The notes below the pieces were generated by a model. The model made no database searches. It was given only the letters and a program-made list of their open reading frames with translations, and had not been told where the DNA came from. Shown here in pieces: positions 14,401 through 26,388 of a DNA stretch of 64,000 nucleotides; the stretch's first letter is position 1; every line of letters starts with the position of its first letter. The translations under genes were made by a program, and so were the position numbers. The stretch is from Dipetalonema caudispina (lineage: Eukaryota > Nematoda > Chromadorea > Rhabditida > Onchocercidae). The stretch covers positions 351,334 through 415,333 of the forward strand of contig JABVXV010000030.1 of the NCBI GenBank assembly GCA_013365325.1, given 5' to 3'.

Positions 14401-17400
14401 TATGTAATTGTTACTATATCTCATTCATATCTAAGTAAATCAAAGGGACAAATAGATGAGTATCAAAAACCTCGAAGGCAATTTGCTGGTCCAGAGACAT
14501 TCTTTTGTAATCCATCATACCATTTTCTAAGAATTTTTTCAGTGAATCATTTTGTAATGCAAGCAACTCGCACTGTGTGAGTCCCGTGAAGTCTGCCAAC
14601 ATCGTAAGCATTTTCTGACACTGTAAAAATTCAAGCCCGTGAAATGACTCATCATGAATATTTCGTAAAAACTGTACCATAAGGACGCTAAAATTCAACC
14701 TGTTTGCTAAGAACTTGTGAAGGGCTCAAAAGATTCTCAATAATTCGCCCAACCACACATTCAATGGCTTCTTTCCTTTTCTCATGAATTGACGGCTGTT
14801 CGAAACAGACCTGGAATTAAAGAAGAGATGAATTAGTTCGATGTGAATACAAAATGCAACATTCTTAAATATTTGGATTTTAATTTTTTTTTGAAACACA
14901 AAATTAAGTACTTTCAACAACAAATCCAATGTAGCAACTGCAACATCAACGGCCGAACTTGACACATCCTCCATAAGTCCAACGATAACCTATAAAATCA
15001 CAATTCACTGCTTCATGAAAATATTCCTGCAAATTTAAAGGATGATAAACCTAAATTTACTGATGAAATACATAATCCTTGAACTGAAAAAAAATCCAAC
15101 ATAGAAAGATTCTGTCAATCTTCCCAGATCAAAATCCTACGTAAGCATGAAAATGCCCGAGAAATCCACCTCAAATAAAGCGCAAAGAATTGTATCAATA
15201 TTGTTGATAACGAAAGCTGGAGGAAAGTTTATCAAAACGAATTTGATGCTAAGGCATCCACCAAGACGAATGCACCATGGCTCGTTGTAACACAGATTAG
15301 TTGCTCGTTCCAAAATTTGTTGGAAAAATGTAGTATTGGCTGCCTAAAATTTCATTAAGGCAAATATGCACAGTCAGAATTGCAGCAGTACCAACAGAAA
15401 AATTCGTAACATGGTTCAAAACACCGGAAGTAATAGTATCTATCTGCCATGGAAAAAATTTATGCTTCGTAATAACGCAAGCATCGACACGAGATTTCAT
15501 GACCCATGATAGGATCCAGCTCTCATATTCCTATCATTAATGTTCGTTTCCGCCTTACTGACACCTTCCTATACAATCTCTCAATTAGAATTCACATCGT
15601 TTCGGTTATACTACTAGTCATAATTATATACGTGATCAAAAAATTTAAAAAGTTCACACAAAATAAACATCGAATTTACCACTATTATCGCTGATTAATA
15701 GTTATTTTAAAATTGCCTTTGTAAAAGTTTCAGATGAGTAAATTACTTTGTTGATACTACCAAGCAGGGCTACTGTTGTCTCACAAATCAGTTTCAGTGC
15801 CATAAGACTAGTCTGGCACACTTCTTTACATGGATCGGTTAAAGCAAGCAATACACTATCAATCAGAACAGTATAATCCATAGAATTTGAATCGCAATCC
15901 ACAATCTTATCGCTTTTCTCTACAAGCAAATTTTTTGAATCATTGCCAACTAGAAGATAAGACAATAAGACTCTAATAATCATAATCAGTTACTTAAGTG
16001 TTTTGAAGAATATAAAACACTAGCTAAACAGTCAAAAACAATTTTGTATGCAGCATAAAGGACTAAAAGAGAGTGTCGTTTGTGACGAAGAAACTACGGA
16101 GACTTCAAAAATGGGATTTCCACGCACCAGAAAATATACAGCATATCACTAAAAATTCAAAAACCTACCTCGGCACTGTTCAAAAATAATCTGAATTGTT
16201 AGGTGCCGTATAACCATACAAAAGAAATCCATAACATTACTGGTTGCTTCTTGTAATACTGCAGCTGTTGCATCTTAAAAAAAAATGTTTATGACGATTT
16301 AACAAAAACCTCATAATCCTACAATTTTATAACCTTCGAATTTCTTTAAAAATTCAAGTTAATTCAATTCAATGGTCTTTCATTCGACAATATAAAATTT
16401 TTTGTGATCATTTTGTCTATAGTCTATGAAATAAATCATTAAACTACTTGCAAAAAAATTCAAACTTACAAAACAGTCCGAGTAAAGCATCAAGATAAAA
16501 AGATCGTGAATATCGACTGCTGCACTGATAGTCTAACTGAAAACTCCTCTCATTCTTTGCACGCAATTCCTAAAATTTGCCCGAATTATTATGTATTCTT
16601 TTACACTTTCCATCCAAGTCCTTGTTTCATTCGCATTTTCAATCCAAAAAAAGAGTTTTCTAGTTTAAAATTAATGAAGTTCCATGTTCACCACAATGCT
16701 ACTGGTTTTGATTTTGAACTAATTTTATATTCATTTACTGAACCGGTAACGAAAAAAATCTCCTTTTTTTTTTGTTTTTAATAATTTTTGTTCGGTACCA
16801 GAAAGAAAACATATAGATCAGAAACTACTTTAAAGTTTGGAAAGTAACAAACTACTACCTCTACATTCATTTTCAGTTGCAAAAACAAAGGTGTTACCAA
16901 AAGTTTGATAGTAAGATGCTTCTTGAAGAACGGATTCCTCAAAATTCCGCGCTTGGTAGGTGCCAAAGCACTCAAAATCACCCCTTTGATTATTCGAAAT
17001 GCATGACGTCGCATAGTTAGAGAAGAAATCCGTATTCCACCAGGAATTGTTTGTGCAGTTGCCATAATGAAGGATGCATCGACCACAAATGGCGAACGCA
17101 AATGCCTGACTGATTCTTTCACCACTTCCGAAATATTCAGTTCACAAAAGAACGGAGGACCGTTCCTACTATTCTAAAAAACAGAACCTTATTTAGGAGG
17201 AATTTATTAGAAGGTCGGAGAAGTACCCAACGCAGAAATCAATTCGCATTGCCGTCAAGTAAAACGTTTAATTTGAAACCTATTTCCATTACTATAAATA
17301 TGAAGAAATGACCTGAGTCCCATCCGACAATGTTTCACTGAATTCAACTTGTGTTGAAGGCCGTTCAAAAACCAACTGAAATGCTGGTGATTCGAACGAA

Positions 17401-20400
17401 TAATCATCTTTAAACACCAAATTTTGAGGATCTATCAACATTTTCCGATTCGATGCACCAAATTTCCCCAAAATCCTAAAAATTATCTTAAGTATTCCCT
17501 TGTCAAACGCATTTTTTTGATTTTTAAAACATGCAGCAATCAATGAACTCTTGATTTCTCTTTACTTTTCAATCCTTACTGAAGAACTCCATCTTCACCA
17601 AAGTATTACTTTCAAATTGTTTACATACATACAAAATCCCATACTCATAATCTCCATTACGTTTAAATTGAAGCGACAGAAAGATCAAAATCAAAACAAA
17701 AGTGAGAGGACCTAAACGCAATCTGCGGTGCGTTTTTTTCCTGACTTGACATGCACTGCCATAAACCACGTATCAATTCAGCTCGAACTGGTGCCATATG
17801 TTCGTAAAGATAATCAGGTTGTAAATTATCAACACATAATTCCAAAGTTCGTAAACCCTGCAAGTGTACAACAACTGATAAGATCTGAACTTTTATGAAC
17901 AGTTTACTATAAAAAAAAGATCACCGTTCGGATGGAAAAATAACCAAAAATTCTTTAGAAATATTATCGATAATTCGCCTACACATATTTTGAAATTTTG
18001 CACGTGCGCTTTTTAGGCTTCAAGTCGAATTTAGAAAATGTTTGCAGATTTCATATATATATATACATATAGGAATGAAAAAAACCCAGCGACCTGCTGA
18101 ATAAGACTACTACTTCCATTCAAAGCGCATACCAACGGGTCCATCAACAAGGGAAGATAAGGTAGCAATGACGACAACCTGAAAAAATCCATTTACAGTT
18201 TTAATGTATTACTTAGAAGACAGTGTCGTGTCAAATCAGAGATCGTTTAAAAAGATTCCGAACAACAATAAACATTATTACCTCACAGGTACGGTTAAAC
18301 ATAATTCAATAAACAATTCACGCATTTGCGCCCGATGTGTACTGGACTGAAGACGATTTAATTGGTGTAGAAGTGTCGGCAGAAGAGGCAGAAATGTCTG
18401 GTAAAGCAAATCGTAACTTCCGCCACCAATTGAACTAAAACGATTACTCTAGATAATCATATGGTTTTCGAAGATTCCTCAGCATTTATTGAATTTGATA
18501 TTCGTTTGATTATTTGACATTCTACTCTATATATTCGTTTAAATATTTTAACATGTATGTCTAACACTAAATACGCAATTGGGCTAGATATAGATTAGAA
18601 GGAATCGTTAACATCCACATTCGATGAAATATGATCGATATCACCAGAAGATCTCTTCAATATTATGCAGATTCAAAGTTAATGGCCAAGGTTCTGTAGT
18701 CTATAGGTATCGAACCGAAACCAACGAGGAATTTCGAAATATCTAATAGAAATCCAAATGATAGTGTAAATTGAAAATAGGACAAGACAGCTTTTGGATG
18801 TCTCCAGTTATTTAGTCATAGGATATTTAACAACGAACCAAACAACGGCATAAATATTTTGAATATACTATTTTGACGGAGTAAAAATCACTACTAGAAG
18901 AACAGATAAATTACCGGAAAAGTGCTCTAAGCAGAAGAAAATAATTAATTGGTTCTCGTGCTCGAAGCGCCAATTTCATGGAATGTAAAACTAGATCATG
19001 CAGATACGGCTGCAAAAAGAGAGTTTACGAAAGTAAAAAAAGAACTTCAGTTGTTTCTAAAAGATTTTAAATGTAACTGAAAAAATGGAAATTATTTCTA
19101 GTGTAAAAACAACGGCAAATCTTTGAATAAAGAAAAAACTATCTCATATTCTTAAAGTTTTAGAACAGCAAGGAAAATTGAAAGTTCTACTCGAAGCATT
19201 CGTTCATTCTCTGCGCATCCTGAAGGTTGTGAACCAACTGAAGAAAATACAATTTTGAACAGCTTCAACCAAAGGAAAGACCTTTCCGAACATTCTGCAA
19301 TTTCATTTCAGACCGAAATATTATTTTCAATATATATATCGTTGTTTCACTACGATTCTAAATCTTTACAATCGCACTACTAAATACCACGTTTTTCGCC
19401 ATGAGTTACATTCTTTTATTTATTTGCGCCAACAAGGTAAGTTCGCTTTCTGTGGTTGATGAGAAGAAAAACTTTTCCAGTCTCTATTATTATCGAAAAG
19501 TGTTTCGCATATCAGACTACCTACTCGACAACAACAGTAACATTACTAATAAGGCATACGTTAGCAGAAAATTGTGATCACAAAATTTAGAGAAAAAGAA
19601 TCGAGTGAACAAGCGCTTACCAGCCAAATCCGGTAATTTCTTCATAAGGAATCGGATTAATATATCTCCAAAATTCGCTGACGTCAAAGAATTAACCAAC
19701 AGTGAACTACATATGATTTGAAGTCCATAATTTGAAGCCAATCTTTCGATGAAATACTAAGAAATAAAATTTTATAGATAAATAGTGATAAAATGAAAAA
19801 GAAATGGAAAAATACATTGAAAAAATGGATCACATAAATTTCTGAGGCTTACGTCAATCCGTTTTGATATGATTTCTTTAAAAATTGATGGATTCAGTAA
19901 CGTAAAAATGGAACCAAAAAGTTCCAAAACTTCCTTTTCCTCCTTTGTGCGCACTCCGTTTGAAAACCTTAATTTAGTTTGATTACATTTTCCATCTTAT
20001 CTCTTTTCATTTTAATGTTATCATAAACAAGTGTATGTTTCTTTCTTGACTTTTAAATTTCTAAGAAGGTCGAAAAAAGAGACTAACCTTTGCTGTGTTG
20101 ATGGAACTTGACTTGACAATGGACAAATTACATATATATCGAGGCATCGCAAGCCATAACGGAAAAGCTGCTCAATTATCTTTGCTTCATGATCTGGTGA
20201 TATCGCATCTGGATTTTTTATAGAGTACTAATAAATTCAAATGAAAATAAGTTATTCATAATGCCTGAAGAACGATCATTTTCAAGTGTAAAATAATGAA
20301 TTACTATGATATGAGTAAGACAACTATATGACGCATGATGAAAGGTATGAATCAACGCAGTATAACCAACAATATTAACTCGGCCATACATTAATTTAGC

Positions 20401-23400
20401 AATTCATGATGACGGCTGCTAAATGGTTTTGTTTCATCCACTTATATACTATAAAGTTTGAAATTTGCAACAAAGTAGTCCAAATACTTCGCGAAATGTA
20501 GTTTTTACCTATATCATTCAATGCTAAAAGTTGGCTAGTAAAATTCATATTAGATTACAGACGCAAATAAGTTGCAGTTTAACTAATGGTGGTTTCCTGT
20601 TGGTGGGAAAAAGAAAATCTAACGATTTGTTGCATGAGTATCCTTCAAAGCATGTACAGCATGTTTGCAGGCTTGAACAAGCACTCGAATCATGTTCCTA
20701 CATTCAAGCAGAGTGTAAGATGGAATGCCAGTAACCCAGTACTGACTAAATATCTCTTCGGGCGTCGACGTCTGGAAAGAAGACTAAATGATAAAATTTA
20801 AACACTTGTATATGGCTGAATATCTAAGGATTCAAGAAGGGAAAGAGGGAAAAAATCAGCAAGTGTTTCGCAACGTCTGCAAACCATTCGAATTATTTAT
20901 GCCATGTTGCTGAAAAAGATCATAACAAGAGACGGAGCTAATTTATGACTATTCCATTAGGAATTTTTTGCGAACTTTATCACAAAAAAATAAACAATGA
21001 CCAGGTTAATCTCTCCATGCACCAATGCATAGAAGTCCTCACAAATAAATTATGACAATATCAGATTATTTCTTTTATTTCATTTTGATTCCAGCGATAA
21101 GAATCTCACCTTTCCTGTCTTCGTTGATACTGGAAGAGAGAAAGATGATGAACTGTGACTTTTTTCGTTTTCATTACCCCAGGTATCGAAATCAAAGTCG
21201 CTTTCTGAGGAAAGTGGTGATGTTGGATCTTCTTTAATCACTTTATTATGGACGACCGCCTAAAACATACCACGTTAATAAATATTGTTATTTTGGATAT
21301 TTAAGAAATTTAGCTAATATTTGTTCCTTTTTTTTCATAATTTGTTCTAACACAAATGCAGCACAAAAATTCAGCAGAAGCCGTCAACATTTCACAGGCC
21401 ATGTCTTCGCGATCCAGTTTCAAGCACCACTGGAAGAGTGCAAAAACTGAAGATTTGCTTTAAAAAAAAATCAAAATTAACCTCATCCATTTTGCCTTTA
21501 CCATTTGCAAAAGAAAAATCACTGCGTAACGATTGGAAAGTGCTAAAAATTTCAGTGCACAATATAACGAATTAAAAAGTTAAATATAAAACACTGTCTC
21601 AAGATATAAGTAATCCATACTACAAATACTGATGCGCTTCAAAATATCAGTTGGTTCTGCTACTGCACGGCTTCTAATGAATTTTGAATTACCTTAAAAA
21701 ATCAAAAATGAGGTCTTATAGTAACGAAACATATGAAAAGATAAACAAATTATTTTCACAAACGAAATTTTTCACAAAATTTCTGTCCATAAGGAACTTA
21801 TGCTCGGTAGTTCGTTATGCATGGAAAATCGGCATTTTCGATTTTTATAGTAAACCTACCTTTCAAAAATTGTATAAATAAGAAAAATGATACCTAACAC
21901 TTCTATCAGGATAGAGTAAAGGTGTATTCATGATATTATTTGCATTTTTTTCTAATATTATCGGTACTTGGTATCGTGCCAACCATTTAAGCTTCCGCAC
22001 ATAATTTTCCAACAAGCAAAACAATATATCACGACACTAAAAGTAAATCAAACACACACGTTTCCTCATTTATTTCTTTTCCATATGTTGTTAAAAATAA
22101 AAAATCAAATCTTAAAAACAATATCAAAGTCTTTAAAATCCGTACTGTTCCAATGCGTATCAGCTATTTCGGATGATATATGTCATGACACTACATTTAG
22201 TTCGCTAGTTGTGCAAACTTACCGGTTGATCGGGGTGATTTTTCTCGGTAATAACAAATGATTCAATAAGATTCATCATTAACTTGATACACATCGACTG
22301 CACCGTCGGTTGTATTGCCGGATCAAACATACTTTTTGTGAATGCATAAACTGAGCTGAAAAAGCGATTTTAGTTTCTGAACATGACTGAAGTCACAAAG
22401 AATTGGAAAATTGTGCTTCAAAAATAGCATGAAAAATTGAAAAATACAATGATCAATCTCAAAAATAATAAAACTACAAACCAGCAGAGAAGATTGTAAG
22501 ATAGATGGCCACGTACATGATGCACAAGATCTGCTAACATTGTATACATTGTTGGTCTGTAAGATAAAATTATGTAGAATTATCTGAGAATACTGAGATG
22601 GTTTAAAAGTCGTCTAGAATAGACATGCTTTTCATGTATTCACCTGAGCTAGAACCCGGATAGAAAGAAAGGAGAGGAAGAGTGAGCAAAGAAGGATGAG
22701 CTTATTGTATCAAGTTATGTGAAGACATAACTTGATACAATAAGTTTTCCTGATAGGTCACTGACTCGCTTTGTAAGTATTTTAATAGAATACAGCAAAC
22801 CTTAGAAAATCCATCGAACTGAATCCGTTACCTAACATGAGACTTTCATTGAAGAGTTTCGGGATAACCGGAATAAATTTAGTCTGAAGGTCAGTGACAA
22901 AAATATTTTTCACTGTCCCAATCAGTTCACGTCTCATCGAGTAGTTTTCATGTGGACAACGCTCCAACATTTGCATTATTGATTGAACTATTTGAGTTCC
23001 GTGATTACTTACTACTTCACTCACGTTGAACTAAAAATGAACGAATTTAGAAAAGTCTTTAAAAACAAAGATAATAAGCAGTACTGAACCGAATACGGCA
23101 AGTTCGACTTTCAACTGCAATCGCAAATCAAGGGAAGGTCTTTCAAATCCGTTCATAAAATGAAGCAAATCTGTTTTCAATCTGATACTTTATTTTGGAA
23201 ACGAATTTCTCGAGATCTCCAGAGATACTTGATTACGAAATGACATATTTTACTGAATAGTAAATCAGACCAGTTAGAATAATTTCAAAAAGGTTAAAAT
23301 ACCAATTTAAGTGTTCCGTTTTGTTCACCAGTTATTTGGATTGAATTATAATGATCAGTCAGCCAACACGAAAATGTTTTCTTTTTGTGTTGGCTGACTG

Positions 23401-25992
23401 ATCATTATAGTTCAATTTCTTGATAAATATTTGAAAATTGATAAATAGAATGATTAAAGTCAACCATAAAATAAAGAGAAAAATTTTTTTATAACTTTGC
23501 AATTTTGAAAAAGACACTAACCACAGCAGAACGAGATGAGATGAAACCCAGAAATGTCAGTGCTCGCACTTGAGAACTATAAAATTCGTCAGCCAATAAT
23601 GTGCTAAACGAAGTACTAATTTGTTGATCGTGAGGTATTGAAAGTGAACAATATTGCACCATAAGCGAGATTATTTCCATCAACTGCAAACTTGATTTTT
23701 TAATGAAAATGAGGAAGTTGAAATGATTATCACCACTTCAATAAGTACGATTAAATGACCAGAGACAGAATTGCGTTCTAAAAAGATTTCATTCAGCTTA
23801 ACAGTACCCCCAATCAATTATCTAAGGTTTGGTCACTGAACCGCATCAATACATAAATTATTATTGATATCGATGTGATATATAGAAACAACTAATTTGA
23901 ATTGGGTATACCGTAGCATTAGTATGACAAGGAGCATTTTCCAATTTGCTTAATACTTTGAGAAGAAAAACATTAGAGATTTTCATTAATTTCTTTAAAT
24001 ATTGAACTCTGAAACAAACCTCATTCTGAATGTGATGGCGGTGAATTTGAAATAATATAATACAAAACATGGGTACTTCTGACAAAACCTTTACACTCTG
24101 TGAAGCACGGGGAATCAAAGAGTAACCACTATCACGCTGAGTACCATCTCCCGAAGTTTCGGGAAGATAGACAATTGTCGGCATATAACAGTTTTGAAGT
24201 GACTAAAATATCTTTTTGAAGAAATCGCATTTATACTACCTTTGACAGTGCATTTAGTTATAATTGTAGAGCAACTGTCTGCTGATCTTGACAGTAATAC
24301 ATTAGAAATACTAAATACTTTAATACACATGTAAATTTCTGCAGTCTTTGCTTCAGATGAAAAGTTTGGTAACTAGAACAAGATGTGGAGTTTGCGTCAA
24401 CAGAAATCATCCAACCAATAACTTACAGATTCAATTACACTATCTTCCATTCCGCAATGTCGAAGGTTTCGCTGCTCAAACATGCGTCCACTAGTGATAT
24501 GTTGCGGCATATCACGATATACTGCTTTAAAATGATTGATAATTGCCGGGATCTGAAATGGAAAATTAGTGTACCGCAGTAATTTAATTATGCAATGTGT
24601 GAAGTGTTAAATAAATAAAACTTTTTGACTTCTGGGAGATCTTTTATCACTGTTCAAAGTAACCTTGTAATTGAGTGAACTACAGAAGAAATAAAAAATG
24701 GAAATTAAATTTCAATGAGAAAAAAACCTCTGGTGTGAAGACAGCCCTAAATGCACGTTGATGTTCACTGATAATTTTGATAGCAATAATGGCATTTTCC
24801 TCGTTCTCAACTTGAATCACCTTTGTAAGTTGAGTAAGAATAAGTTTCGCGTACTGTTTAACGATTTCATTGCAGTTCATACGTAATATCAATTCAAGTA
24901 TTAACTTTCGTAATTGCTGAAATATTTGAAAAATTTATCAACATGTTGTACTTTTAAATTAGAACAACACTAACGAAGTGAATGAAAAAGCCAATAATTA
25001 CATAATTTTCAATGTACCGCAATCAGATGTCTTGATGCATCTTTTCATTGTTCTTTTTAAAGTTTGCTTCACAATGCTATACCATTTGAATATGACGTAA
25101 AATCTATTCCCATTGCTTAAACTTACTAAATTTTAAATAATGATTTATAAATGAATTGTGAAAATGACTCAAAAGATATCCATAAAGATTGTACCTGTGT
25201 GTTATTTTCTCCAATAAACTGAGGTACAGTATCTTGAAAAATCTTCAGGAATGTGCGTAATAGATTTTCTTGCACTATTTGGAAAGCAGGTGTAGTTGCC
25301 ATTTCTTCGAAACTATTGCTTATTTCCTAAAAAGTATGCAGATTAATAGACAAACAGAAAATACACATAGGAAGAATAATGAAATTCCATATTCTTACTA
25401 ATCAGATGCCGGTGAGATATTCAAAGTGAACATAACTTACACAGTACTTATATCTCAAATGGTAATAAACTGATCATGAAACAATTAAGCAGCACCGCCA
25501 CTGTTCCTATCAAAACCAGTTCTCTAATATTATCTTTGTTTACTAGGTAATTGTACGTGAATAGTTCTTAACGATTCCAGTATTTTTTTCAGGAAGCTTA
25601 TTGGGTAACACTGACAAAATTCATCCGTTTTGCAGTTCTTCCCTATTTTTCTAATCGAAGGTTTCAAAACCAATGCTATGATGTATATCAAATTTCACTT
25701 TGGAATATATAAATTGTTTCATTTTCGATAAATTATTCGAGAGAATTTGAGATGAAAGAGATGCAGTAATTGGTGTACTGTGTCAAATCAATACCTGTAA
25801 GGCTTTTAATTTGAGATCATCTCGCTGACCAGCATCACCGATTGTCTGGATGAGTGTCTCGAGACGTGAAAGCAGAGGATGGCTCTGTGCAGTGGCCTGA
25901 AGACTGTGCCCCACAGGTCTTACTACTTGTGACTGTTGCTGTGAACTGTGTTGTTGCGATTGAGGAGCAGTATAACCGATAGGAGTACTCAT
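68..25992 (-). CDS. trr-1: TRRAP/Tra1 orthologue (trr-1), 3'-truncated by window edge
   Basis: TRRAP/Tra1 is the catalytically dead PIKK-family scaffold of SAGA- and NuA4/TIP60-type histone acetyltransferase complexes in the nucleus, where it contacts activators. I assembled 69 exons (about 3,320 codons) by following homology to TRRAP and checking splice phase; coordinates are in the five exon-block entries. Diagnostic stretches include GLRTLELCVDNLQPDYLYEH, SIGGGSYDLLYQTFLPLLP, NYFLLLRALFR and WRSRSYALSDPLSFWADI. The N-terminus (MSTPIGYTAPQ...) is Gln/Ser-rich, followed by a HEAT/TPR solenoid and the start of FAT. The last codons seen (ARAARKAGLINIAIDKLSR) match the middle of FAT, so the rest of FAT, the pseudokinase and FATC are outside the window. 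Family length is about 3,700-4,100 residues. The start is the first Met of the conserved frame, directly after an AG acceptor. The frame fails to close near 3908, near 21.5 kb and possibly at 24.24 kb. Confidence 0.93.
5725..10166 (-). other. trr-1: trr-1 exons 44-57
   Basis: Exons: 10166-9985, 9822-9663, 9445-9264, 9175-8989, 8730-8614, 8423-8343, 8216-8089, 7806-7677, 7384-7307, 7148-7012, 6789-6615, 6547-6508, 6320-6130, 5922-5725. Anchors: LGWPCLSSTPQDQTMKYMGH, LTPSVPLRMDDGHKQLM, IVEEGHNVSQIYHCL, NRRTAIDVCEMVIKWE, PIEKVHVDHVVNMLVKL, VACLNCQDN, VQKLVREH, SLELLRPRIHAIPPEARRN. Exon 8730-8614 is a Gln/Ser-rich low-complexity linker at the place where TRRAP proteins carry a variable loop. The 40-nt exon 6547-6508 is supported only by phase and position. 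The donor before it (CAC followed by GTCTCT, intron starting at 6614) is weak. Confidence 0.78.
6463..6482. repeat. (AT)n microsatellite in a trr-1 intron
   Basis: About 20 bp of TATATA repeat in the short intron before the 40-nt exon 6508-6547. Similar short tracts occur at about 18055-18065 and 34419-34430. Confidence 0.85.
10468..15949 (-). other. trr-1: trr-1 exons 29-43 (central solenoid)
   Basis: Exons: 15949-15747, 15343-15170, 14989-14912, 14810-14700, 14620-14471, 14173-13951, 13777-13614, 13500-13327, 13245-13039, 12526-12407, 12151-12059, 11833-11648, 11301-11234, 11114-11003, 10626-10468. All phases close. The intron 14699-14621 is only 79 nt, the shortest in the gene; the frame change across it gives SPSQVLSKQ then CQKMLTMLADFTG, matching TRRAP. 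Anchors: MDYTVLIDSVLLALTDPCKE, RATNLCYNEPWCIRLGGCLS, LRLLYLLRLFPDIFPETFC, RYPLMKYLTRFPLETLRFFV and EKEIIPKYPIEWRQNALKR. Confidence 0.8.
16169..21259 (-). other. trr-1: trr-1 exons 15-28 (HEAT solenoid)
   Basis: Exons: 21259-21110, 20771-20658 (or to 20624), 20227-20088, 19967-19853, 19756-19621, 19294-19191, 19009-18915, 18434-18282, 18178-18094, 17857-17712, 17475-17313, 17173-16859, 16524-16470, 16273-16169. Phases close throughout with these choices. Exon 15 is a Ser/Asp/Glu-rich linker (SESDFDFDTWGNENEKSHSS). Anchors in order: CRNMIRVLVQACKHA, RTKEEKEVLELFGSIFTLLN, ASNYGLQIICSSLLVNS, CAENERMLRPYLHDLVLHS, CLTVPVRLSSLLPYLPLLMD, GLRTLELCVDNLQ, LGKFGASNRKMLIDPQNLVF. The 55-nt exon 16524-16470 was found by phase and homology. 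Confidence 0.8.
22701..22744. repeat. perfect intronic hairpin, 20-bp stem, 4-nt loop
   Basis: The 20 bases at 22701-22720 are exactly complementary to 22725-22744, with GAAG as the loop. It lies in the trr-1 intron between exons 22801-23030 and 22478-22558. Confidence 0.95.
23341..23415. repeat. intronic hairpin, 29-bp stem, 17-nt loop
   Basis: Arms 23341-23369 and 23387-23415 pair at 28 of 29 positions (core CAGTCAGCCAACAC / GTGTTGGCTGACTG). It lies in the trr-1 intron between exons 23522-23683 and 22801-23030. Its size resembles a miRNA precursor. Confidence 0.95.
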
Positions 25993-26005
25993 CTGTGATA
26001 AGTTT
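25993..26005 (-). promoter_or_regulatory. 3' splice acceptor directly before the trr-1 ATG
   Basis: On the minus strand, TTATCACAG abuts the initiator ATG. In nematodes an acceptor at this position usually marks either SL trans-splicing or a 5' UTR intron. The sequence alone cannot separate the two. Confidence 0.5.
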
Positions 26006-26205
26006 AAAATATTATACTTACTGTGTACAATATTAGTACCATTTAATTTATCACCTTTCTCGAAAAAATGAGCATGTTTGACGGGAAAAGCAAAAGCATA
26101 CAGAGCTCCAAAACTTACCGCAAACTAAAATTAATCACTATTACTATCGCAGTGTGATACTGGTATATCCTTCGTTATCTCTTAGTAAGAAAAGGGAAAA
26201 CGATA

Positions 26206-26388
26206 TCAGAGAAACATATGATTAACTTGAAAGAATCGTACTTCGTGTTTGAGGTACTGATATTTGGATAGGAAAGAGTTTGAAAAAGAAACAATGTTCA
26301 TACGGTTATCAAGTGAAAGACAGAAATCCTCTCCGACACTATCTGACGGCGACCTTTGACCTAGCAACTCAATCTCATTAGACAACAC
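26206..26388 (-). other. possible upstream coding exon or small ORF 5' of trr-1
   Basis: A 60-codon open frame starts with MLSNEIELLGQRSPSDSVGE and has polar, protein-like composition in its first 32 codons, turning AT-rich and Phe/Tyr-rich afterwards. It lies about 215 bp upstream of the trr-1 ATG on the same strand. It could be an alternative first exon (a GTTTCT or GTACGA donor would splice it to 25992) or chance. I recognise no domain. Confidence 0.25.

Larger units (their letters stand above)
21352..25992 (-). other. trr-1: trr-1 exons 1-14 (N-terminal HEAT region)
   Basis: Exons in transcription order: 25992-25795, 25326-25195, 24916-24728, 24552-24427, 24372-24247 (or to 24240), 24202-23912, 23683-23522, 23030-22801, 22558-22478, 22355-22223, 22036-21901, 21692-21621, 21542-21482, 21429-21352. 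Homology anchors are ENEENAIIAIKIISEHQRAF, YSLIPRASQSVKVLSEVPMF, RRELIGTVKNIF, MLADLVHHVRGHLSL and ENYVRKLKWLARYQVP. Exons 12 and 13 encode a poorly conserved linker, and their phases do not join cleanly to exon 14. Exon 5 closes only with a weak GTCAAA donor; the better-looking GTAGTA donor leaves one extra base. Confidence 0.75.

Noticed and set aside
14688..14699. 12-nt GT...AG segment that could look like a tiny intron in trr-1
   Set aside because: Too short to splice and leads to a stop; the 79-nt intron 14621-14699 gives the homologous sequence.
15297..15500. 67-codon minus-strand frame within and beside a trr-1 exon
   Set aside because: It overlaps exon 15170-15343 in the wrong frame. 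The rest lies in the intron, and TRRAP homology continues directly across that intron.
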